NCBI GenBank assembly: GCA_041650635.1
Contig: JBAZKV010000001.1
Coordinates: 58,244 to 122,243 of the forward strand
Direction: 5' to 3'
DNA from: Candidatus Margulisiibacteriota bacterium
Lineage (GTDB): Bacteria; Margulisbacteria; WOR-1; JAKLHX01; JBAZKV01
DNA length: 64,000 bases
Below, piece by piece: positions 53,301-62,305 of this stretch (position 1 is the stretch's first letter; each line of letters starts with the position of its first letter). The position numbers were made by a program, and so were the translations under genes. The notes beneath the pieces were generated by a model that was not told the origin of the DNA, did not search any database, and saw only the letters and a program-made list of their open reading frames with translations.

Positions 53301-56300
53301 CATCCATTTTAATTGAAGACCAGACACCTTCCCGTTCGACATTGCCCGTAACCAGCCTGGTGAGCAGGTCAATGGCTCCTGCCACAGCCACAAAGGTGAT
53401 CGCAGTCCCCGCAAATTCCGCCGACATTCTGGCCAGCTGTTCCGGAGCACCGGTAGCATTGGACCAGGACCTGGATATGCTATCGTAAACAAAAAGGCCC
53501 TGGCTGTTGCGCTTGTATATCCTGCCTCCGCTCTCGAACAAACTGACATTATCGTTGTTGGATACTTCTCTCTGGGTCCCGTCCTGGGCTATTTTTATCC
53601 CGAGTTCACTTGCCCTTAGTTCGGTCCTGACAGCTTCAAATCCGACCTCCGGCAACTCTCCCGAAGACTCCACCACTCTTCCAAGCATTCCGTTTGGCAG
53701 GAACAATAAAGACACCACCCCGTCAGGAGAAGTAAGATATCCTCTGCCTGCAGAAGCAGCGGAGGCTTCCCCCGGTCTTGCCGCAGCGGCTTCTGGGGCC
53801 GATGCCACAACAGAAGGCGCCGCCGGCACGGGAGTCCTTGGCATTATCCCCCTGTTTGACAACACTTTTTGCGCTTCTTCTACCTGAGCCGCAAGAGCAT
53901 GCATGTCAGCTTCGCTCAGTTTTGCCGCGTCAGCACCAGCCCTGAGCGCGATCTCGATCCCTTCGTGAGTAAGAGCGGCCTCAACCGGTTTGAAAGAAAT
54001 GAATAGTGAAATGAAACTTTGCCATGCAGCCTGCGTTCTCGTCATCCGGCCTTCCGGCACAGTTCCCGGCCTGACATAAATAACATTGCTTTCCGGGTGA
54101 TACACAGCATCTCCTCCTGCTCTCCACCACACGGGATGCTCTACCACCCTTATTGTTATCTCGCCATCCAGTATTTTTTTTGCAGTAACTGCATCAACAA
54201 GGCCTCGGTCGCGCAGATTTTCTACGGTCCTTTCTACTGCCGTTCTTTCTGCAGCGTTCATATCCCTGGAATGGTCCGATATGACAGCCATTTGCTCCGG
54301 AGCCACGGGACCAGCCTGTCCTGCACCTCCTCTGTCAGGATCGATATCTATTCCAGCTCTTTCCGAAGCGGCCAGAGCTGCCTCATTCTCGCTACCTCCT
54401 GCCCGTAAAGCAGGCGAATCTGCCGCTGCAGAACGGATCTCTATTCTGAGCCTTGAAAGATTGTAAAATCGTTCCCAGGGCTTAGAAAAGGCCCCTTGCG
54501 GAAAGACCGCGTTAAATATTTCTATTCGAAGGTTTTGCATCATCAGTTCAAAGGATTCTGCCACTCTGGCGCGGAAGATATCTCTTCCATCCGCGCCTTC
54601 CGGCATTGCGGTATTTTCCAACTCCGCTTGGATCCTAGAGACCCTTTCTCTGTGAGCAGAATAATTGCGCATAAAGAGTTCCGTCATCCTGGCGCTCCAT
54701 AGTCCCATTCCTCCAACCTTTACCGCGGCATCGTAAAATCCGGCATCATTTCCTTTTCTTGCCGAAAAGACATCGCAAAGCCGCTCAGAAAGCCGCTCCA
54801 GAGCCTGGGACCTTGTCAGGCCGTCCAGGCCGGAAAGGTCAACAATATCCGCCCCGGTAAGTCTTTTAAGAGCAGTTTCTAAGGATCTCCTCTGTGCTTC
54901 CTCCAATTGCTGGCCTTTCAATATCCCGGCGGAATCAAGCAGGGCCGAGCAAGTATTCTCAAGCAAGATGTTTATCATCACATTGCCTTTTGTTATTTCC
55001 CCGAACATCTGATGATATACTGTTTCGATCTGCCTTGCGGCATCAGCAAAAAAGTTCGTCCGCTCTATCTCTGTCTGGGCTTCCCGACGGGCAATTTCCA
55101 GAGCATCGTTTATAGCCTGCCTAAAGTTCAATTCCACATCAGAGACGTCAACAACACCGCCTAACCTAGAGATCTCTGCTCTAAGATTTTCCCTGTACTC
55201 CGGGTCCAGATGCCTGAAAACAGGATCGTCAAGGCTTGCATATACCCGTGAAGAACCCGGATCTGCCTGTCTTGCTGCTCTTTCAACTTTCTGGGTGGTA
55301 AGCCTTTCTGTCGTGTCCTGTTCGCTGACCATGACATGCAAACCGCCGCTTCTTACCGCCTCTTCGGTCAGCACTATATTGTCAAGAAGAAGAGCTACTT
55401 TTGCCCTGTCATGTATGGGGATATCCGTGCCTCTGCCAGCAGTAGTTGCAAGCAGGATGGACAGCCCTTCTCCCGCTGCCCTGACGAGCATCGGGCCTTC
55501 TTTCCCTACATTTTCGGCAGTAAGGGTCCTTATTCTGGAAAGCAAATCGTTAAGTTTTATACGCTCACCCGGATCCGTTGCGGAAGCCAGTCTGCGTCTG
55601 GCTTCCGCCTCGATCATCCCCCTAAGCAGCTCAACCTCCTCAATTGAAGCCGCGTGTACCAAAACCGGACGCCCCGCACCTCCGCCGCGCAGGGCCAGAG
55701 CTTCTTCTACCGCATCAACAGCTATTCTCGCAAGCTTTTGGTCCCTGTTCGCATAGAGCAGCTGCGGCTGTCTTCTTACAAGAGCTACGGCTTCCGCTCC
55801 AAAAGGCGCAAATTCGCCGGTGATTTGAACCAGCAGGTCTTCGACAAGCGCCCTGACTTCCTGGCTTTCGCAGGCATGATCTACCAGTTTGATCTTTGTT
55901 CTTTCCGCCGGTTCTGTAAGCGCAGAATCTCTAACATAATCCAGCGCCTGCCTCATGCCAGCAGGATCATTAAGATCAACCGTCAACTGGGGTCTTCCTG
56001 CCGCTTCAAGAGCAAATCTTTGGGATACATTGTCGTAAGTAATGTTAACCTGGGGGATATGATTCGGCACGATCACGAGACCAAAACCAAAGTCCAGATA
56101 CTGATTTGCAATAAGCTGCCAATCCTCGCGCATCGTCCCGGAATATCCTATGACCTGCCCTTGATCAGCCTTTGAATACAACCTCATGAACTGGGAAAAG
56201 GTGATCGTGCCAAGCGTCCCGGAGCAAGAGGGAACTTTTAATCCGAACACGGTCCTTATAGCTTCATCTATTCCTCCCTCCCATCTGTGGCCTCTCATAT

Positions 56301-59300
56301 AAAAGCCCTCGGAATTGATTATGACTATCTCACCGTTTACAATATCAAAATTGTACTGAAGCGTGAGGTTCCTTGGATGGTTCGGATCTGCTGTTATTGC
56401 CTCTCTTTCGGCCCGCATTTGAACAGCCAGGATAAGCCGCTCTATTCTCCTCTGCTCCGCGGGGTACTCGTCCGAGCCTACTTCTCCCCTTATGAACTCT
56501 TCGCCTTGCGGAAGCAGCCTCAGCGTATCAGGGTCAAAATGCGTCCCGCTTTGCATCCGGCCCAGTCTTAGAAGGGAATCCTGCCATTGTTTCTGGGCGC
56601 GCGCATCCGCCGCCCTTGCGGCTATCGGGTTGCCGGCGCCGTTGAGACCGCCTGATATGTAGTAGCTTGTGAGCGCCATTTCTATGAGTTTCTGGTCTGC
56701 TTCATCAATGATCAGGACTTGTCTTTCTATTTCTCCCGGAGCAAATTCCCCTGAGATCGTATCAAACACTAACTGGTCGGCTCCGACAACGATATTGCAT
56801 CTGTATGCCGCGCTTTTTTCTTCAATTCCCATCCCACTCCTTATGACCCCTATGCTCAGACCAAATCTCTTGGCTCTTTCAACCCATTCCTCGACCAACG
56901 CATCATTAGCGGTTATAACATGGACCTTTTGCCCTCTCGCGGCCCTTTCCATGGCAGCAAGGATGCCTATCTCAGTTTTTCCCTGACCGCACCCGATATT
57001 AAGGAGCATGTTACCGCCCTGCGCAATGGCTTCAAGAGCAGCCATCTGGTTGGGATGCAGAAGGAATCTGGCCCCGGATTTAGTTGTGTATCCAGCACTA
57101 TCAACAAGCCCCTGCCACCTGGCGCTTACTTCAGGGGCTATATCAAGAGCTTCCCCCGCAAGTACAGTCATTTCCGGAGCGACGGACAAGACTGCTGACG
57201 GCATGTTGGCAAGGCTTACAGGATTTGTTTGAGCTTCGCGGATAAGAGTGTCGAGCTGCCGGGCCCTGAATTGATCGGCCGGGTCCAAAAAACTCTCGGG
57301 GAGCAGAAGAACTACCTCTCCCATATCAAAATCCACAAGCCCGCTCGGTCTTCTTATCATAAAGGAGGGCATTGCAACATCAGAGGTCACTCTTATCTCT
57401 GCGACACGCAGTCTTGCCTGCTCACCTTCAACATTCACCGTTAATCTTAGTCCCGTTCCGTCTGCAAGTGCCAGCAAAGGATTGGAGGAAGAATTGAACG
57501 CCCCAAGCACCAGGCTCCTAAGTTCTAGGTTGCCAGCAAGACTGCCCTGTCCTGCCGGGGCAACAAAACCAGATTCACTGACAAGCACAGCAGCCCTGGT
57601 GCTGGTGTTGTCAAAAAGCACCGCCCCAGCATTAAGTTTGTTAAGTTGCCGAGCAAATTCTGCCTCGGGATCCGAAGAAGCCGACACCCCATCCTCTCTC
57701 ATCCAGACCGACAACCTCAATGCCTGCCTTCTGCTGTCAGCCCGGTCAGCGGCGCTTGAAACACCGAGCATTGCCAGATTAAAAGGATAATCTATCAAAT
57801 AGTTATATCCCCTTGCTGCAGACGCGCCAAGTCTTCTTGCCCAGTTGCTTTCGGGCTCGGCCCTCAAAAAGAACTCTTCTCCGGTACCCCACGGATCAAG
57901 GACCGCCCTTACGCCCATTATCAATGGCTGGACCTCTTCACCGTTCAAATAAACCCTTGCTCTTGTCACCCTGTTGTCAAACAGTCCTCCAAAGGCTCTT
58001 CTTTCCCAGCCCACGGGCAGCATTTTCACAAGCTTACCCGCTCCCGGAACATTTGCAAGTATCTTGAACAGTTCGGTCGCGGGCTGCAGGGTCCTTCCCC
58101 AGATGCTGTTCCAGCCGCCCCTTACCGCAAAATAATTGATGGCCCACGCCATCGCAAGTGCGATGCCGTAGTGCCCGTCTTCGGCCTCTTTTACCGCCTG
58201 CCTGTACCACAAAGGGGCAAATCTGGGAAAAAGTGCCAGCGCCGCCGCCGTATGCTTTACGCTCCTTCCGGTTTCGTCCCATGACTTATCTCCAAACATA
58301 GAGTGCATTACGCTGCGTATAGAGCTTACCGGCAGACCGACAAAAATAAAGAAAGGCATAAGTACCCGCAAATAGATCTGCTGCGACAAAAATTCTCCGG
58401 GGACTGCTCCGGGATTTGACATAAGGTCTTTTACTGCGCGGATGCCGACTGCAAGAGCCGCTCCCAACGGAGTGGCTCTTTCTTCCTCTGTGAGGTTATT
58501 TGCTATGGCCTCCAAAAAACCGAGATCAAGGTTCATATAAGAAGCAAAACCAGTGCCGCCTGCACCCGAAGCTGAGGCCGAGAACGGATCTCCCACCGTC
58601 AGGTCATCACCCGAAACAAGCAGTTCGCTCAATTCTATAAGAAGCGCATATTCGGGAGAACCGGCTTTTATATCAATAACATTCCCGCCTTTGTTGCCGG
58701 CTATAAGCCCCTTGATCCTTGAGAGTATAACCCCTATCCTTTTCTTTTTTTCTCCTTCGAACTGCCTTTCTATCTGCTGCAAGAGTTTTTCAAGGATCTT
58801 GAGATCGAATACGGTAAGGCTCTTTTTTTCAGCATCCGTAAGGGTCCCCGCCAAAAATCTGTTATAGTAATCGTTATCAAGGTCCTTAAACTCTCCGTAA
58901 TACTCCATGCACAGCCCCTTGATCTGCATCCTGACCTCAAGCGAGGGGTCCTGCCCAAGCCCAACTATCGACAGCATTGCCCTGCCGAAAAGCTCGGTGT
59001 TGGGGGTTGGATCAACAGTTCCTTCTTTTGTATCGACGATCAGGGAGATCAGCACCGAAAGGGCCTGTCTTATTTTTTCCAGTTCATTTCGCTGCTCCGG
59101 CGTCAAATTTTCATAGTCGCCCGCTCCCGGACGCAGAGAAAGAAAGCCTGTTGTTTTCCAGACATCAAAAAGCCCCACCTTTTTCAGATTTTGTTCTGCA
59201 TTTCTAAGTATTTCCCTGGCATGAACAAGGTTCCTTCTTGCATTGTCCGTTAACCCTTCATAACTGACCTGAAAAAGGTATTGATTAGCATAAGCGCAAA

Positions 59301-62256
59301 CAGTATCAACCGCACCGGCCAGTCTGCCCCAGGCAGGATCATTTGCAACATACTTGGTCAAGATCCACTTAAAAAAGTCATAGGTTATCACATCGCTGTC
59401 TATGAACGCCTGAATAGCGTCTCTTTCGGCAAGTTTTGGCAATAGTTCTGCAGCACAGGCGCTTCTTTGCTCCTCGGTTAGTCCCGCGCGCTGCTGGGCG
59501 GTGCCGCGCAGCCTTTCTATATCAGCATTTAGCTCTGACAGCCTCTGTGCAAGAGTGTTATCCCTGGTATAAAGCCTTTTTAACTCTATCATCTGCGCGT
59601 CCGCCGGCTTACCCGGTATTGCAGCCGCCATTGTTGGATAAACGGCATACCATGCCTTATTGGTATCCTGCGCGGAAGAGGCGTTCATCTCCAACATCCA
59701 CAGCAGGGCCTGCACCCCTTCGTTGTCCGGGGCCGCGCTCCTCAAGGCTGAGATATCTATCCTTGCCCCCTGGTTGGTTGCAGCGAATTCTTTAAGCCTT
59801 GCCGCCTGCAGTACTGTCATCCCGGGATTGTCGGAAGTTATGCTTAGGATCAGGATTTGCAGCTTTTGCCCCAGAGGGTCTGACGAAAGATCCCCGGCAA
59901 ACCGCACAAGTATCTCGCGCTCCTCAGGAGATATGTAAGCTCTGTTCATTGTCAGGTCAGAGCCCGCTATCCTCAATAAAAGCGACTTTAGTGCGGGGTG
60001 CGATTTTTCTGCGGAAGAGGTCAAAAACTTCACCAGCTCCGGATCATCTTTCATATTGTAGTGGACATAGGGAACACTGTTGCTTGACAGCCTGTCTGCT
60101 ATGATCCCAAGATGCGCGCTTGTAAAAAAGTCGGGGGTGTCCCCACCCTCAGCCAAGCCGGGGAGCTGTATACCGGATGTCCTTAGTCCGTTAAGATAAT
60201 ATGCGACCGGCGTCCGGGATGAAGCCCCCATAGGGTCCAAAACTATCCTTCTTGACCCCGGAACGAACGCAGGCTCGACAAGTATCTGTATGCCTTCGGT
60301 CTTTGGAAGGTCCGCGGCCCTTCCGGAATAGATATTAACGCAGACTCTGCTTTGTGATGCTAAGGCCCCGGGAAATCGCAGAGCTTTTATACCTTCCGGG
60401 TCTATCTCGACTTTGCCGCACATGGACAGAAGGCGTTCAATCTCTTCGGCGCTGCACGGCTTTTCTGCCGCAAATAATTTATCGTGCATCATCGACAAAA
60501 ATGCCTTTTGCGACGGCGAAGTGAACTTAGTCCTTAAATAGGCTATGGCATAGTAAACAGTCCCGTTGACATTATCAGGCACCCACTGGCGGATGGCAGA
60601 ACCCAGCCTTGTGCCTCCCACCAGGCTCTCAAGCGGGACTATCCTGAAATTCCCGGTCTGGGATGCATGCACAGAGGAAAGGTCTTTGTCCTCCTGATCG
60701 CCCCATTGAAAGGACAGCTCCATAATACCGTCCGGGTCCTGCGCAAGGTCCTTAACAGTATCTTCAAAAGGCTTGGGGCTGCCGTTCCTTCTGGTAAAAC
60801 TGTACATTGCAGCCGCTGTTGCCTCGTCCATACGCCCGTCTGCCGGATGAGTTTCGGCAAGATATGGCTGGTTGGTAGCGGGATTCACCGTTTCCTGCAA
60901 CAGCCTCTGGGCCCTAGCAACCCTTTCCCTGCGGGTGTCAGAACGCCGCGGAGAACCAAAAACCAATACGGGAGAGCTCATCTCCCCTCTTGCCGACCAG
61001 GATGAAGGGACAGAAAAAGAAACGGCATCCGATGATCTCAGTTTTTGTACCAGTTCGGCGGTCTCTTTTTCACCCAGCAGCTGCCTGTTGGCCTGGGCGT
61101 AAGCTATAGCCTCATTAATTTTTCCTTCCCCTATCAGGGTATTGAGCCTCTTTTCTATCCTGATCCTGCTTATTATCCTGTCGGGGTCCGCGCCGGCTTT
61201 TTTGAGCAGTTCATATACTGCGCCGCCGTTCTTTTCGTCAAGAATATATTCTATTGCCTCATCATATTTGCCGGCCTTGAGCAGTTCGTTTATTCTTTTG
61301 TCAACATCAAAGAGCTCGAGCCTGACCTCAAAGTGCTCTATCATCTCCGCGATCTTATCCGGGGCTATCTTTGCCTTTTCAAAAAGTTCTTTTGTGGCCG
61401 TTGATCTAAATATTTCGAGGATCCTTCTTATAAGCTCTTTTGCTCCGCCTGCTCCTTCGATCTTTCCTTCTTTTGCCAGTTCGCTTGCCTGGGTTTCAAG
61501 CCTTTTGAGTTCCGAATTAAGACGGTCAAGCTGTTCCTGGGTCTCGATCCCTTCGGCCAGTTTGGCCGCATCGATCCCAACGCCTCCCAATAAAGCCGCC
61601 ATAGATGCATCGCCGCGCAAACTTGCGGCAAGCGCCTTTGCACCGGCAAAGTCACCATTCCTGGCAAGCCTTGTTATCTGCGAAAGAGCGGCTTTCCCCC
61701 TTGCAAATAAGCGGTGGACCGCCAGCAGTTCTGCCTGACCGTCTCCTGCTCTGCCAAGTGTTTGCTCGGCCTCCTTTAGGGCCGCAGCATCTATCTGCTC
61801 GAGCAGCGGCTCTCTTGCCTGATCCGGCATTGCGGCAATAAGGTCCTGGCTGACGGAATAGTATACATAGACCTTGAACTGCATTTCCTGGTCCTGAGTC
61901 TGAGGAGCAAGGAATTCCCTGGCGTAGCGGTTTGAATTGAACGTTGTCAGGACCCTGGCCCTTGCCTGGGGATCGTCCCAGACGGCGCGGAACCTTTTCT
62001 CGACAAACTCCTGGCCCCACTGCTTTATCGCTGCGTCTATCGTGGCCGAGATCTGGGAATTGAAAAAGTGCCCGAGGTATCTCTTTTGCGCGCTTCCGAG
62101 TTCCGGCGAAGGCCCTGAGGAGGAGCCTTCGTCTTCAAAAGGCCTGGTCTGAGGAAGTTCGGCCGTTGATCTTGGCCCTGTGGTTGTTGAAGAAGAGATA
62201 TCGGCAGGGCCAAGCCTTACCGCTCCTCCTTCGGGCCTTAATTCTGAGACCCCCAT
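50383..62256 (-). CDS. Giant protein B1 with an internal SecA-like motor domain
   Basis: 3957 residues. A Ser/Pro-rich N-terminus without signal peptide leads into long helical regions. Residues ~439-490 resemble a peptidoglycan-binding fold (HPADGRMDEATAAAMYSFTR). A SecA-like motor spans about 1735-2330: Walker A NIGCGQGKTE (~1755), LIIDEADQKLIE (~1850), a segment matching SecA's hinge (GEIVIINSEGFYMRGHRW), GYSGTMRED (~2040), AGRGTDIP (~2275) and a divergent motif VI ERAARQADPGSSRVYASL. Then come LTHEGIEIALR (~2764), a Pro/Ala linker (~2800-2850), hydrophobic spans (~2955, 3065, 3205) and the C-terminal domain shared with B2. It is not the cell's normal SecA, given its size and context. A role in exporting itself or partners is inference. 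Confidence 0.87.
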   Translation of the reverse strand: MGVSELRPEGGAVRLGPADISSSTTTGPRSTAELPQTRPFEDEGSSSGPSPELGSAQKRYLGHFFNSQISATIDAAIKQWGQEFVEKRFRAVWDDPQARARVLTTFNSNRYAREFLAPQTQDQEMQFKVYVYYSVSQDLIAAMPDQAREPLLEQIDAAALKEAEQTLGRAGDGQAELLAVHRLFARGKAALSQITRLARNGDFAGAKALAASLRGDASMAALLGGVGIDAAKLAEGIETQEQLDRLNSELKRLETQASELAKEGKIEGAGGAKELIRRILEIFRSTATKELFEKAKIAPDKIAEMIEHFEVRLELFDVDKRINELLKAGKYDEAIEYILDEKNGGAVYELLKKAGADPDRIISRIRIEKRLNTLIGEGKINEAIAYAQANRQLLGEKETAELVQKLRSSDAVSFSVPSSWSARGEMSSPVLVFGSPRRSDTRRERVARAQRLLQETVNPATNQPYLAETHPADGRMDEATAAAMYSFTRRNGSPKPFEDTVKDLAQDPDGIMELSFQWGDQEDKDLSSVHASQTGNFRIVPLESLVGGTRLGSAIRQWVPDNVNGTVYYAIAYLRTKFTSPSQKAFLSMMHDKLFAAEKPCSAEEIERLLSMCGKVEIDPEGIKALRFPGALASQSRVCVNIYSGRAADLPKTEGIQILVEPAFVPGSRRIVLDPMGASSRTPVAYYLNGLRTSGIQLPGLAEGGDTPDFFTSAHLGIIADRLSSNSVPYVHYNMKDDPELVKFLTSSAEKSHPALKSLLLRIAGSDLTMNRAYISPEEREILVRFAGDLSSDPLGQKLQILILSITSDNPGMTVLQAARLKEFAATNQGARIDISALRSAAPDNEGVQALLWMLEMNASSAQDTNKAWYAVYPTMAAAIPGKPADAQMIELKRLYTRDNTLAQRLSELNADIERLRGTAQQRAGLTEEQRSACAAELLPKLAERDAIQAFIDSDVITYDFFKWILTKYVANDPAWGRLAGAVDTVCAYANQYLFQVSYEGLTDNARRNLVHAREILRNAEQNLKKVGLFDVWKTTGFLSLRPGAGDYENLTPEQRNELEKIRQALSVLISLIVDTKEGTVDPTPNTELFGRAMLSIVGLGQDPSLEVRMQIKGLCMEYYGEFKDLDNDYYNRFLAGTLTDAEKKSLTVFDLKILEKLLQQIERQFEGEKKKRIGVILSRIKGLIAGNKGGNVIDIKAGSPEYALLIELSELLVSGDDLTVGDPFSASASGAGGTGFASYMNLDLGFLEAIANNLTEEERATPLGAALAVGIRAVKDLMSNPGAVPGEFLSQQIYLRVLMPFFIFVGLPVSSIRSVMHSMFGDKSWDETGRSVKHTAAALALFPRFAPLWYRQAVKEAEDGHYGIALAMAWAINYFAVRGGWNSIWGRTLQPATELFKILANVPGAGKLVKMLPVGWERRAFGGLFDNRVTRARVYLNGEEVQPLIMGVRAVLDPWGTGEEFFLRAEPESNWARRLGASAARGYNYLIDYPFNLAMLGVSSAADRADSRRQALRLSVWMREDGVSASSDPEAEFARQLNKLNAGAVLFDNTSTRAAVLVSESGFVAPAGQGSLAGNLELRSLVLGAFNSSSNPLLALADGTGLRLTVNVEGEQARLRVAEIRVTSDVAMPSFMIRRPSGLVDFDMGEVVLLLPESFLDPADQFRARQLDTLIREAQTNPVSLANMPSAVLSVAPEMTVLAGEALDIAPEVSARWQGLVDSAGYTTKSGARFLLHPNQMAALEAIAQGGNMLLNIGCGQGKTEIGILAAMERAARGQKVHVITANDALVEEWVERAKRFGLSIGVIRSGMGIEEKSAAYRCNIVVGADQLVFDTISGEFAPGEIERQVLIIDEADQKLIEMALTSYYISGGLNGAGNPIAARAADARAQKQWQDSLLRLGRMQSGTHFDPDTLRLLPQGEEFIRGEVGSDEYPAEQRRIERLILAVQMRAEREAITADPNHPRNLTLQYNFDIVNGEIVIINSEGFYMRGHRWEGGIDEAIRTVFGLKVPSCSGTLGTITFSQFMRLYSKADQGQVIGYSGTMREDWQLIANQYLDFGFGLVIVPNHIPQVNITYDNVSQRFALEAAGRPQLTVDLNDPAGMRQALDYVRDSALTEPAERTKIKLVDHACESQEVRALVEDLLVQITGEFAPFGAEAVALVRRQPQLLYANRDQKLARIAVDAVEEALALRGGGAGRPVLVHAASIEEVELLRGMIEAEARRRLASATDPGERIKLNDLLSRIRTLTAENVGKEGPMLVRAAGEGLSILLATTAGRGTDIPIHDRAKVALLLDNIVLTEEAVRSGGLHVMVSEQDTTERLTTQKVERAARQADPGSSRVYASLDDPVFRHLDPEYRENLRAEISRLGGVVDVSDVELNFRQAINDALEIARREAQTEIERTNFFADAARQIETVYHQMFGEITKGNVMINILLENTCSALLDSAGILKGQQLEEAQRRSLETALKRLTGADIVDLSGLDGLTRSQALERLSERLCDVFSARKGNDAGFYDAAVKVGGMGLWSARMTELFMRNYSAHRERVSRIQAELENTAMPEGADGRDIFRARVAESFELMMQNLRIEIFNAVFPQGAFSKPWERFYNLSRLRIEIRSAAADSPALRAGGSENEAALAASERAGIDIDPDRGGAGQAGPVAPEQMAVISDHSRDMNAAERTAVERTVENLRDRGLVDAVTAKKILDGEITIRVVEHPVWWRAGGDAVYHPESNVIYVRPGTVPEGRMTRTQAAWQSFISLFISFKPVEAALTHEGIEIALRAGADAAKLSEADMHALAAQVEEAQKVLSNRGIMPRTPVPAAPSVVASAPEAAAARPGEASAASAGRGYLTSPDGVVSLLFLPNGMLGRVVESSGELPEVGFEAVRTELRASELGIKIAQDGTQREVSNNDNVSLFESGGRIYKRNSQGLFVYDSISRSWSNATGAPEQLARMSAEFAGTAITFVAVAGAIDLLTRLVTGNVEREGVWSSIKMDAKHNITGVSIFTFQQKTAELFGLGHLSGDFVFGMGAFRGITDERSANQFIAEFGLFKAGTGALSTAAAARMIPIPWLRSAIGLGLGLAAAKAGKEGAGWLYDSFEFLSHMPQGEILLTLAEMKRAWDPSEIAGRAVADFLFPLANVDLSVYEDDPILLERVQAANLFVESTVALSGNAAAIWAVRQGASLLGLKGLFGASAGASTAAAAGALAVGTLAWGVVTAELALIYLGVQQNRMLDGFAREAAEEQNNAKRRAAGLVFSGWITGGSYGQKVTAGLDQFFNTRNVPARQIQIANRLMFSTAQDSFAVDIDMSDDGRLLPMYGSKGYIRFPSDLSIIDEAFERARLSGKFPNQAAVEKWLNERLPNWLYLLKKQHSDPRRDNGRGVFRRCLPHIYKTQTIQSYTGKIDRGEIIPINLAAIYFNDPSLLKIENGKVAGFTIPPERYFAQKGMRNYTTPQEQKRRAEQRRIINEFISKNLSTKDEPEYSSWAAYLQTPDDVKWADAKHQALLKSIQIKACDNALAVTAKNITAAEQNLAAIDRNIEGVRSSMSSVSSLLFNVSQLMAGAKLNIVREKKKGPDGKIHSEIVVTMGEKGEEIFRGGKAAEGFGEEIFLLYRNVLVPIFRVLEGAGLAKNLSLGCAEAKTYEEFVRLGGLAEGSNAGRFVRDAGVIMDLLSKQLSSSYRGTWPVNSINAVSLTGSLIPQVQRAAEMLRSVPVPLPLAQVSVKSLDGRPALFIDGIEIKPSDPNYNRNAALFYEKTLKPFMVRLISEGKLQGPVPGSFLEAADQVLSVLEEHEMTSPMFIDCGVLSDAPVTRGRVNIVRVKTQAGTTKSVEWWIKTDNGQRLLDPTNLADKDLIDYIHENVISVLKRILGAGGKGLDPSSDAGILMNHLSKINGFGTCNSLNSEVAEKAAATMDIPPRVIMHASRVLAERQLETMYAQRKRLSGQRDGALADRRNIQALRAQFGRM

Positions 62257-62278
62257 GCAGCGACCCCCCTGTACCTAT

Positions 62279-62305
62279 GTATCGTCAAAATCTCAGGCTC
62301 GCTTC
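62279..62305 (-). promoter_or_regulatory. Sigma-28-like promoter of B1
   Basis: Minus strand: GAAG at 62305-62302 (one mismatch to GAAA), 15-nt spacer, GACGATAC at 62286-62279. The -35 overlaps the stop codon of A1. An ACAGGGGGG ribosome binding site follows, then ATG 62256. Confidence 0.65.

Noticed and set aside
50383..62256. B1 as the housekeeping SecA
   Set aside because: It is over four times the normal length, motif VI is divergent, and it sits in a duplicated accessory cassette with a special promoter.
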